A stretch of 64,000 nt of DNA, taken from positions 18,090-82,089 of the forward strand of contig CANRJB010000009.1 of the NCBI GenBank assembly GCA_947630845.1, read 5' to 3'. The notes under the pieces are model-generated. The model worked only from the letters and a program-made list of their open reading frames with translations, was not told the DNA's origin and did no database searches. The stretch comes from an uncultured Clostridia bacterium. Its GTDB lineage: Bacteria; Bacillota; Clostridia; Oscillospirales; Ruminococcaceae. The translations under genes and the position numbers were made by a program. Of the stretch, positions 27,564 through 35,202 are shown piece after piece; the stretch's first letter is position 1, and each line of letters begins with the position of its first letter.

Positions 27564-27611
27564 AGAGCAATTCTATCCGTGGAAAACTACCGGTTGAATT
27601 GCTCTTTTTTT
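27564..27611 (+). terminator. Terminator of the small membrane protein gene
   Basis: AGAGCAATTC and GAATTGCTCT close a 48-base hairpin followed by seven T residues. Confidence 0.85.
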
Positions 27612-27713
27612 GCCTTGCCTTTATGGATTCGGGTTCTTCCTCTCAATGCTTGAATCCTTCTTGGCGATGATATTTTTGTAGATTGCAATTGCTTTCTTGA
27701 GGAAAGTACTGTC

Positions 27714-28595
27714 TTACAGCAATTCTTCCGTGATCGGCACATCCGGTATTGTGTATTCCTCGGCTCCGTCAGGAAATGCATCATGGGACGGTGAGACAGC
27801 CGATTTTTTCTTCTTATTGAAACGATCAAGTACGGCGATGATATCCTCCGGCAGTCTCCTTCTGCATTCTGCGGACAAATCATCGGGAACACCATAGAAG
27901 GCTTCTGCCATGCTGCCTGCAATGCAAGTGAGTGTATCACAGTCTCCGCCGAGGGATACTGCTGTACGAATTACGTCTTCAAAGTCCTTCCCTTCCATAA
28001 AAGCAGTGATCGCTTCCGGTACAGTTTCCTGACAACTCTCTACATGATGATATCCCGGTCTGATCTCATCACAGGTGCGTGAGAGGTCGTAACCGAATTC
28101 ATGGATAATGTAGCTCCGGATATTTTCCTTGCTTCTGCCGTTTCTGGCAAAAAAGATTGCGCTGGCGACTGCCTCTGCGCCCTTGATGCCCTCCGGATGG
28201 TTGTGCGTTACCGAAGCGGTAAGTGCTGCCATGTGCCTTGTCGTTTCAATATCGTCAAAGAGCCAGCCTGCCGGAGATACCCGCATTGCAGAGCCGTTGC
28301 CGAAGCTGCCATACGGCTTTGGTTTTCTGTCATGCAGCCACTTGCTGAATTTCACGCCATATCCGGCATTCGGATATTTCCTGCCCCACTTTTGCATAGA
28401 AGCAACCAGTGCCGCAGTGATTGTTTTATCGGACTGTCCGAGGGTGTCAAGCAGTGCCTCAGCAACAGCAGTTGCCATAACTGAATCATCCGTAAATTCG
28501 GAATACTTGCTGAAAAGCTGAAAGTCCTTTGTTTTGTTGCCCCTGTCAAATTCAAAGGGTGCGCCTATCATATCACCTAATAAAGCTCCGATCAT
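27714..28595 (-). CDS. ADP-ribosylglycohydrolase family protein
   Basis: DraG/ARH3-type dinuclear magnesium hydrolase that removes ADP-ribose from proteins or small molecules. Predicted 293 residues: GALLGDMIGAPFE (3-15), metal-site FTDDSVMATAVAEAL (about 34-48), GNGSAMRVSPAG (about 99-110), THNHPEG and the C-terminal SLGGDCDTLTCIAGSMAEA with metal-binding aspartates. All expected metal ligands are visible. The ATG follows AAAGGAGATC. After the TAA at 27714 the same frame stays open for 30 more codons. No partner ADP-ribosyltransferase is seen nearby. Confidence 0.92.
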   Translation of the reverse strand: MIGALLGDMIGAPFEFDRGNKTKDFQLFSKYSEFTDDSVMATAVAEALLDTLGQSDKTITAALVASMQKWGRKYPNAGYGVKFSKWLHDRKPKPYGSFGNGSAMRVSPAGWLFDDIETTRHMAALTASVTHNHPEGIKGAEAVASAIFFARNGRSKENIRSYIIHEFGYDLSRTCDEIRPGYHHVESCQETVPEAITAFMEGKDFEDVIRTAVSLGGDCDTLTCIAGSMAEAFYGVPDDLSAECRRRLPEDIIAVLDRFNKKKKSAVSPSHDAFPDGAEEYTIPDVPITEELL

Positions 28596-28640
28596 ATCAA
28601 AAGATCTCCTTTCCTCTGTTGCAGACTATTATAATACAAT

Positions 28641-28674
28641 CCCTAACGATCTGATGACATCAGATCATTAGAGA
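28641..28674. repeat. Dispersed palindromic repeat, family A, copy 4, in a promoter region
   Basis: CTAACGATCTGATG and CATCAGATCATTAG arms with one mismatch. It lies right upstream of the -10-like TATAAT (28628-28633, minus strand) of the ADP-ribosylglycohydrolase gene and occupies its -35 position. Confidence 0.65.
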
Positions 28675-28700
28675 ACGCCTGCTGCGCAAACGATGTTTTC

Positions 28701-28731
28701 CTGCCATCCCATCGGGGTGGGATGATAAGGC
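28701..28731 (-). terminator. Hairpin after lysA, weakly like palindrome family B
   Basis: Minus strand CATCCCA and TGGGATGG arms just after the lysA stop, followed by a short A-rich rather than T-rich stretch. Partly similar to the CCTATCATCCTA palindromes at 60195 and 61719. Confidence 0.4.
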
Positions 28732-28732
28732 A

Positions 28733-30001
28733 TTATTTCAGATATTTGTCCATGATATCGCAGAAATCAAATGTAGCAAAGTAGTCTGCCGGAGTCTCTG
28801 CACGGCGAATCAGCTTCACACTGCCATCCTCACACAGCAGCAGCTCTGCTGAACGAAGTTTGCCGTTATAGTTGTAGCCCATGGAGAACCCATGCGCACC
28901 GGTATCATGGATGACAAGCAGATCACCGATCTCTGTCGGGGGCAGCATACGGTCTATGGCGAATTTGTCGTTATTCTCACAAAGTCCGCCAGTTACATCA
29001 CACTTGTAAGTACATGGTTCATGCTCCTTCCCCAGTACAGTGATGTGATGATAAGCTCCATACATCGCCGGACGCATGAGATTGGCAGCACAGGCATCCA
29101 CACCAACATATTCTTTGTAGATGTGCTTCTTGTGCAGTACCCTTGTCACAAGCTGTCCGAAGGGAGCAAGCATGAAACGCCCCATCTCCGTGAAGATCTT
29201 CACATGCCCCAGTCCGGCAGGGACAAGGATCTCATCAAATGCCTTGTGTACCCCCTCACCGATTGCCATGATGTCATTGGGCGTATCCTCCGGACGATAT
29301 GCCACACCTACGCCGCCGGAAAGATTGATGAACTGAATGTCTGCGCCGGTTTCCTGTTTGAGTGCGGCAGCAAGCTCAAACATCTGCCGTGCAAGGGTGG
29401 GATAGTAATCGTTGGTCAGTGTGTTGGATGCAAGGAAAGCATGGATGCCAAAATGCTTTGCCCCCTTCTTCATGAGCATGCGGAAGCCTTCAAACATCTG
29501 CTCTCGTGTGAAGCCATATTTCGCATCCTCAGGGCTGTCCATGATCTGTGTGGAGATGGTGAACTTACCGCCTGCATTGAAACGGCAGGAAATCGTCTCC
29601 GGGATACCGGTGAGCTGTTCAAGATAATCAATATGTGTGATGTCGTCGAGGTTGATGTACGCACCGAGTGCATAGGCAAGCTGATAATCCTTTGCAGGGG
29701 TGACATTGGACGAAAACATGATGTCGCTCCCCGAAAAGCCGCAGGCATCACTCATTTGCAGCTCCGTGTAAGATGAGCAGTCCACACCGCAGCCTTCCTC
29801 TTTGAGTATCTTCAGAAGAAAAGGATTGGGGGTCGCCTTGACAGCGAAGTATTCCTTGTAGCCTTTGTTCCATGCAAATGCCTTCTGGACGAGCCGTGCA
29901 TTCTCACGGATGCGCTTCTCATCATAGATATGGAAGGGGGTAGGATAGGTTTTGCAGATCTCCTCCGCCTGTGCTTTTGTCAGAAAAGGAATTTTTTCCA
30001 C
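28733..30001 (-). CDS. lysA: Diaminopimelate decarboxylase
   Basis: PLP enzyme making L-lysine from meso-diaminopimelate. Predicted 422 residues, alanine-racemase fold. The PLP lysine is in EYFAVKATPNP (about K55), then GIHAFLASNTLTNDYYP, the phosphate-binding NLSGGVGVAY, EMGRFMLAP and a C-terminal GYNYNGKLRSAELLL. The pattern fits a clostridial DAP decarboxylase. The GTG at 30001 is chosen as AAGGAG is eight bases upstream; the GTG at 30010 abuts that site. It is last in an operon, 31 bases after the carrier-protein gene. A carrier-linked amino-acid decarboxylase role (as BtrK) cannot be excluded. Confidence 0.88.
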   Translation of the reverse strand: MEKIPFLTKAQAEEICKTYPTPFHIYDEKRIRENARLVQKAFAWNKGYKEYFAVKATPNPFLLKILKEEGCGVDCSSYTELQMSDACGFSGSDIMFSSNVTPAKDYQLAYALGAYINLDDITHIDYLEQLTGIPETISCRFNAGGKFTISTQIMDSPEDAKYGFTREQMFEGFRMLMKKGAKHFGIHAFLASNTLTNDYYPTLARQMFELAAALKQETGADIQFINLSGGVGVAYRPEDTPNDIMAIGEGVHKAFDEILVPAGLGHVKIFTEMGRFMLAPFGQLVTRVLHKKHIYKEYVGVDACAANLMRPAMYGAYHHITVLGKEHEPCTYKCDVTGGLCENNDKFAIDRMLPPTEIGDLLVIHDTGAHGFSMGYNYNGKLRSAELLLCEDGSVKLIRRAETPADYFATFDFCDIMDKYLK

Positions 30002-30032
30002 TTCACTCACTCCTTATTGATTTTCTACCACT

Positions 30033-30284
30033 TTACCGGTTCGCTTTACCACGTGCCATGACAATGTCTGCCATTTCACCGACATTCTTCATGCCGCTGA
30101 CTTCTTTCATGGTGAAACGCATCCGGAAAGCCTTCTCCACGGCTGCGATCAGGTTGATATGTTCAAGACTGTCCCAGTCTTCAATATCCTTTGCACTGGT
30201 GTTTACTGTGAGTACGATGCTTTCATCATCAAACACATCCCGGAAAATCTCCGTCAGCCTTTCCATTACCTGTTCCCTGTTCAT
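30033..30284 (-). CDS. Acyl carrier protein
   Basis: Predicted 83-residue acidic four-helix carrier protein. The phosphopantetheine attachment serine is S39 in DWDSLEHINLIAAVE, a DSLEHI variant typical of specialised carriers rather than the fatty-acid AcpP (DSLDTVEL). It overlaps the FkbH-like gene by ATGA and precedes lysA by 31 bases. Context suggests it carries the acyl group handled by the FkbH-like and MBOAT proteins. Confidence 0.9.
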   Translation of the reverse strand: MNREQVMERLTEIFRDVFDDESIVLTVNTSAKDIEDWDSLEHINLIAAVEKAFRMRFTMKEVSGMKNVGEMADIVMARGKANR

Positions 30285-32071
30285 AATATAGCCTCCTCCT
30301 TGATTCGTATCACTTGATTTTTCGGCACATAGTCTGTGACCGCCAGCTCCCAGACGGTGTTCCCGTCCGCATCTTCGGATACCTTCGTGAATCCGAAACT
30401 CTCGTACAGATCTTTTACCATGCCGTTTTTCGGAGTCGGGAAATAATACCCGAAAATTCTGCTTATATTCTGCTCCCGTGCGGTTCTGACCAACTCATCG
30501 AGCATCGCAAGCTCCATGTCCCGTTTCAGTACCCGGCAGCTCATGAGCCATAGCTCCATGTGCAGTGTGTCTCCTTCTTTCCTGCCGATCACAACAGACA
30601 CAATGCCGTTGTCCCCGAACTTATCCTTCAGCCGTCCGCACAGCCGGATGTACTCACTGCTTGCGGCAGTTTCTTCCATTTCGGACTGGGTATAGCGTTT
30701 GGTCGTAAGGTTAAACTGGTTGCTCTTGTTGGTGAGCTGTGTGATCCTCGGCAGACTGATGGCATCAAAATCCTGTATCTCTGCTGTCATCTCCAGACTT
30801 TTCAGAAAGTCCGCATAGTTGGCAAACTGCTGTGCTGCTGCCTGACGCTGTGCATTTTCCTTGTACATGGCATTGCGCTTGGCATCATCGGCAGACAGGG
30901 TCGTCACCTCAAAATAACCGCTCCTGTCCAGCGCAAGAATGCAGTCCTCTACAGAAGAAAATGCCACCACTGCCGTATCCGGCAGCTGCGCCTGCACGAT
31001 CGCACGCTCTGCCGGGTTATCATCCACAAACACAAAACTCTCCGGCAGCAGATTCAACTCATTGGCACTGTCAAGAAGATTCTGTGATTTTGGCTCCCAG
31101 TTTGCCTTGATGAGGGTGAAGTCATCCGGTTTCAGGATGCCGTCGGGATGGTTAAGTCCGGAAATGGCATTTTCGGGGTCATTTTTAGAGCAGACTGTCA
31201 GCAGCACGCCAATGTCCTCATGGGCTTTGAGATAGCCCTGCAATTCTGCATATGCCTGTCCGACGGAAGTTTCTTGTCCGATCTCGATGCCTGCCTGTCC
31301 GTCGTCGCCGATCACGCCGCCCCAGAGCGTATTGTCCAGATCAAGAGCAAGCACCTTTTTGTTTCTGCCCATGAGGGAACAGATGATATTGCTCAGATTG
31401 TAGGCAAATTCCGGTATTGCCGGAACTGCAAGGGCATATTTGTACAGATGCCAGTAGGTGGGATCCAGCCACTTGTCCAATCCATAGCATGCCGACAGAT
31501 ACTGGATATCATGGATGTAGAAGTTGTTATGGGATGCGGCATAGTCATAGAACATAACATTCAGCCGGCTGATGAAGTCGATTCTTCCCTGTGGACAGCC
31601 GACTTCCCGGTTTCCAAGAAGTCTCGTCATGGGCAGCTCAAAATTATTCTGGATGACAGGGCAGCCATAGACGGCATTCAGGTGTTCCCACATCTGCTCA
31701 AAATGCGTATAGGTCTGGTGGAGCTTGTGTTCGCATAGCTCCGCAGAATCCCTTACCTGCGGAAATTCCCGGATGTTGCGGCTTGAAGTGTGGATGAAGA
31801 TCAGCTCCGGATGAAATGCCGCAAGCTCTGGATTGTCAAACATGGCATCTTCCCAGTACTGTGCATACTCCGACTCGTAAAATTCCGGTACGATCCCACG
31901 GTTGCGCAGAAACAGCTCCAGCATCTTCACAATGTCACTTGTTGTGGAACCGCCCAACACGGCAATGCGCAGATTCACACCGCCCTGCTGCTCCTTTAGC
32001 TGCCGCAGGAGTCTGCGGCGTTTCTGCATAATGGCATCAGCATCGAACGGATAACAAAGTTCTTGCAGCAT
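30281..32071 (-). CDS. FkbH-like HAD-IIIC phosphatase/acyl-loading protein
   Basis: Predicted 596 residues: N-terminal SGNH-like region with RIAVLGGSTTSDIV (about 35-48), a HAD-IIIC domain with ALDLDNTLWGGVIGDDG (about 240-256), TVCSKNDPENA and VFVDDNPAERA, and a C-terminal acyltransferase-like (GNAT) domain. Characterised FkbH proteins load a glyceryl group from 1,3-bisphosphoglycerate onto an acyl carrier protein. The adjacent, translationally coupled carrier protein fits that role; the substrate here is inference. The ATG at 32071 follows AAAGGAGAAAGG. Confidence 0.88.
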   Translation of the reverse strand: MLQELCYPFDADAIMQKRRRLLRQLKEQQGGVNLRIAVLGGSTTSDIVKMLELFLRNRGIVPEFYESEYAQYWEDAMFDNPELAAFHPELIFIHTSSRNIREFPQVRDSAELCEHKLHQTYTHFEQMWEHLNAVYGCPVIQNNFELPMTRLLGNREVGCPQGRIDFISRLNVMFYDYAASHNNFYIHDIQYLSACYGLDKWLDPTYWHLYKYALAVPAIPEFAYNLSNIICSLMGRNKKVLALDLDNTLWGGVIGDDGQAGIEIGQETSVGQAYAELQGYLKAHEDIGVLLTVCSKNDPENAISGLNHPDGILKPDDFTLIKANWEPKSQNLLDSANELNLLPESFVFVDDNPAERAIVQAQLPDTAVVAFSSVEDCILALDRSGYFEVTTLSADDAKRNAMYKENAQRQAAAQQFANYADFLKSLEMTAEIQDFDAISLPRITQLTNKSNQFNLTTKRYTQSEMEETAASSEYIRLCGRLKDKFGDNGIVSVVIGRKEGDTLHMELWLMSCRVLKRDMELAMLDELVRTAREQNISRIFGYYFPTPKNGMVKDLYESFGFTKVSEDADGNTVWELAVTDYVPKNQVIRIKEEAIL

Positions 32072-32123
32072 AGACCTTTCTCCTTTGAAGAGGAGCAAGA
32101 GACGACTGTCCCTTGCCCCTGCT

Positions 32124-33533
32124 TTATTGATTTAGTAACGTTTGCAGATCATCAGAATTGGTACCTGTTGCACTGAACGTATTCATGGCAAAGAGTACAT
32201 CTGTCACACCCTTCTCCTGCATGAAGTCAATGATGTTCGGGGTAAAGAACCGCATGTCGATCACCCAGATCTCCTCAAACGAATTGGTCAGGCATGGTAC
32301 GAGGGCATTGCCATAGCTATCCTTGATGATGCAGAGTGTCCTGCCATTCTTGCAGTCTGTCTCTACATGCGTCACCCTCTCATCGCCGCCCATGAACACC
32401 AGATACCAGTCCGAAACATCAAGATGATCCAATGACGACAGCAGCAGTGCCCCCTCACGTTCATTGGTCATATCAATGTCATAGTAAGTGGTCGTGTAGG
32501 AATTTTGGGGTTTGTAGTAGATGAAATCCTCCGGGTTATCCTTGATATCAGCACTGCCGGTGTAGCCGTAGAGCGTACCGACATAACCCTCGAGGACAAC
32601 TGTCTCATAGTCCGAAAGCGGTGCAAACGGCACACCTGCTTCTTCCGCAAATGCCTGTGCTGCGTAGTATGCACCAAGCGGCTGCCAGTGATGATCTGTC
32701 CGGGAATAGATGGCTTCCGACTTATGCTCCTCCAGCAAGCTGTAAGCATCCACAGGTATCACACCAGACAAACAGCTGTTGATATGGTCAATGTGATCCT
32801 TCTCACTTGCAGAAGCATTCTGAAATTTCTTCGGCAGATAGAAGGAGACTGCTGTAGGTGCGACCATCGAATAGACATTCACATCCGGACCAAGCTTTTC
32901 CTTATAGGTATTCAGCGTTCTGGCATAAGATTCTCCCTGCTCGTAATTTCCGCCATAGAGCATGATTCCTCTGTGCTTGACAATAAGGATGTTATTGGTC
33001 ATTTCCCCATCTGCATCCTCATAGTCATCCTCTGTCTCTGCTTCAGTGGGAGCTATTGTTTCTTCTGTGGACGCTTCTGTCAGCATCTCCGCTTCAGAAG
33101 GCTTCACGACCGGAACGGGTGCATCTGTTGTCGGCGGTTCTGTTTCCTCCGGTTTGGCGGGGCGGCTGCTTTCGATCGTCGGGATATTGCCGATCAGTGT
33201 TCCGTCCTCATAGGGGATGCCGAGATGTCCCCGGAAATCCGAGATCCATCCCTTGAACACACTGCGCAGCGGCACAGAATCATTGAAAAACGCAGCAAAA
33301 TTCTCTGTAAAGCTGCCGTCCAGATAGGCTTCTATCGTGAATTTCGGACATTTCGCCAGATCACGCTTTTCCTCTGCGGAATAGGTGGGGCGTTTTCCAA
33401 AAATCAGAAACAGACTCAGCAGACAGAACAGGATGCCGATCGTCAGGACATTGATCTTAAACAGCTTGTTTTCCTTACGGCGTTTTTCGGATTCTGCATC
33501 TTTGAGCGTCACATCGATCTCATGTTCTTGCAT
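32124..33533 (-). CDS. DHHW-family SGNH-like membrane-anchored protein
   Basis: Predicted 469 residues: one N-terminal transmembrane segment (about 25-45), an acidic threonine/proline-rich linker (about 120-180), then an extracytoplasmic SGNH-like domain with SRTDHHWQPLGAYYA (about 277-291) and KDSYGNALVPCL (about 402). This is the layout of AlgJ/AlgX- and DltD-like partners of MBOAT O-acyltransferases. The ATG at 33533 sits eight bases after AGGAGG, better than 33539. It lies 12 bases downstream of the MBOAT gene and most likely completes acyl transfer outside the cell. Confidence 0.87.
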   Translation of the reverse strand: MQEHEIDVTLKDAESEKRRKENKLFKINVLTIGILFCLLSLFLIFGKRPTYSAEEKRDLAKCPKFTIEAYLDGSFTENFAAFFNDSVPLRSVFKGWISDFRGHLGIPYEDGTLIGNIPTIESSRPAKPEETEPPTTDAPVPVVKPSEAEMLTEASTEETIAPTEAETEDDYEDADGEMTNNILIVKHRGIMLYGGNYEQGESYARTLNTYKEKLGPDVNVYSMVAPTAVSFYLPKKFQNASASEKDHIDHINSCLSGVIPVDAYSLLEEHKSEAIYSRTDHHWQPLGAYYAAQAFAEEAGVPFAPLSDYETVVLEGYVGTLYGYTGSADIKDNPEDFIYYKPQNSYTTTYYDIDMTNEREGALLLSSLDHLDVSDWYLVFMGGDERVTHVETDCKNGRTLCIIKDSYGNALVPCLTNSFEEIWVIDMRFFTPNIIDFMQEKGVTDVLFAMNTFSATGTNSDDLQTLLNQ

Positions 33534-33545
33534 CTGCATGACCTC

Positions 33546-34946
33546 CTAAAAACGATAGTACAGGAACGCTACCGTTGTCGCATCTACCAGCAGCAGGCTG
33601 CTCAGCAGCAGCAGCACTGCACAGCCGACAGTCCCTGCAACGGAAATGCCTGCTTTGAGAGTTCCGTGCTTTTCGGCAAGCTTTTTCGGCAGCTCCAACA
33701 GCGGAAAACAACATGCGATCGCTGCAATGATGAGGAACAGATTGTTGTAAAGTGACATCTGTTCCGCAAAGCTGAAAAAGCCGTTCGGGTTGAAAATCGT
33801 CAGATTGCGCAGGAACATTCCCAATTTTTTGAAGTCCTCAAAGTAAAAAATGCCGAACCCGATGATAATGACGAGTTTATTATAAATATGTCTTGCCCAG
33901 AGGGGAAAGCTGCGCATTTTCTTTTTTCCTATCTTTGCTTCAAGCAGGATGAATGCGCCGTAATACAGCCCCCAGAGAATGTAGTTCCAGCTTGCGCCGT
34001 GCCAGATACCTGTACACAGCCACACCAGCCCCAGACTCAGGTATTTGTTCCGGATGCCGAATACCGGCAGCGGCAGCAGATAGTCACGGAAAAAGCTGCC
34101 CAGCGAAATGTGCCATCTCTGCCAGAATTCCGTGATGTCCTTGCAGAGGAACGGATGCCGGAAGTTTTCATCAAAGTGAAATCCGAAAATGCGTCCGAGT
34201 GCGATCGCCATATCCGAATACCCCGAAAAATCAAAGTAGACATACAGTGAATACAAGATCACACCATACCATGTACCGAGTATCGTCTGACTGTCGATGT
34301 TGCCCAGAAACTGCTCCACGATCTGAAACAGGTTGTCTGCCAGTATGACTTTCTTTGCCAGACCCACAACGAATCGGGAAAAGCCATAGCTCAGATCTGC
34401 CAGTGTTGTCCTGCGGTCGTCGATCTCCTCTGCAATGGTGCTGTAGCGGACGATCGGTCCGGCGATCAGTTGCGGGAACAGCGACACATACAGCAGAAAT
34501 TTCAACGGATCACGCTGCGGTGTGACCGTCTCCCAGTAGCAGTCGATCACATAGGACATGACCTGAAAGGTATAGAAACTGATGCCGATCATCTGGACGA
34601 TGCCGGTCAGGGGGATGTCTTGTCCGAAGATAAAGTTGATGTTACTGATCAGGAAGTCCGCATACTTGAACACGCCGATCATGCAGAGGTTGAACACAAG
34701 GCTCACGCCCAGTGACAGTTTCCGCACCACAGATTTCTGTTCTGCACCTGCACCGATGCCGCATAAGTAATTGACTGCCACGCTGAGCAACAGGTACAGG
34801 ATCCTTGTCGGCTCTCCCCACGCATAAAAGAGCAGGGAGAAGATGACAAGCACCAGATTCCTGCTCCTGATCCTTTTGCATGCCGAATAGCTGAGGATGC
34901 AGAGCGGCAAGAAAAGGTACAAAAATATCAGACTCGAAAAAATCAT
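33546..34946 (-). CDS. MBOAT-family O-acyltransferase (AlgI/DltB-like)
   Basis: Predicted 466-residue polytopic membrane protein that moves acyl groups across the membrane to extracytoplasmic acceptors. Visible are LFYAWGEP near the N-terminus, YTFQVMSYVID, GPIVRYSTIA, YFDFSGYSDMAIALGRIFGF, the WQRWHISLGSFFRDYL block and the catalytic histidine in CTGIWHGASWNYILWG (about 318). First gene of the five-gene operon to lysA. The ATG at 34946 has only a modest GAGG site; the longer frame upstream crosses a terminator and is not used. Confidence 0.92.
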   Translation of the reverse strand: MIFSSLIFLYLFLPLCILSYSACKRIRSRNLVLVIFSLLFYAWGEPTRILYLLLSVAVNYLCGIGAGAEQKSVVRKLSLGVSLVFNLCMIGVFKYADFLISNINFIFGQDIPLTGIVQMIGISFYTFQVMSYVIDCYWETVTPQRDPLKFLLYVSLFPQLIAGPIVRYSTIAEEIDDRRTTLADLSYGFSRFVVGLAKKVILADNLFQIVEQFLGNIDSQTILGTWYGVILYSLYVYFDFSGYSDMAIALGRIFGFHFDENFRHPFLCKDITEFWQRWHISLGSFFRDYLLPLPVFGIRNKYLSLGLVWLCTGIWHGASWNYILWGLYYGAFILLEAKIGKKKMRSFPLWARHIYNKLVIIIGFGIFYFEDFKKLGMFLRNLTIFNPNGFFSFAEQMSLYNNLFLIIAAIACCFPLLELPKKLAEKHGTLKAGISVAGTVGCAVLLLLSSLLLVDATTVAFLYYRF

Positions 34947-35044
34947 TTTGCTGCCTCTTGTTCTACATTTTTCGGGTGCAGATTCTCTATCTGTTACTTT
35001 TTGCCAAACGTCAAAAATTGTATATAATTGTACAGTATGGCAAG

Positions 35045-35081
35045 AAAAATGAAAGCCAACCGCATCGGCGGCATCGGCTTT
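35045..35081 (-). terminator. Terminator at the end of the prfA-to-plsC operon
   Basis: AAAGCC/GGCTTT and CCGC/GCGG nested stems followed on the minus strand by CATTTTT, between the PlsC-like gene and the MBOAT operon. The gap 34947-35202 holds this hairpin and AT-rich DNA; no clear promoter for the MBOAT operon was resolved. Confidence 0.65.
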
Positions 35082-35202
35082 AGCACCCTGTAATAATATT
35101 GTACACCATTTTCTTTTTTTCTGCAATAGCAAAATAGCAGCTTTGAAAATTTCAGCACTTTATACAGTTTTCCGGCAAAATTGTGGTGATTTCACACAAA
35201 AA

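Noticed and set aside
27587..27940. Minus-strand 117-codon frame overlapping the ADP-ribosylglycohydrolase end
   Set aside because: Different frame from the well-supported enzyme, no ribosome site, Arg/Ser-rich shadow composition.
34947..35132. N-terminal extension of the MBOAT frame
   Set aside because: Crosses the upstream operon's terminator hairpin and lacks MBOAT-like residues; the ATG at 34946 starts the conserved sequence.
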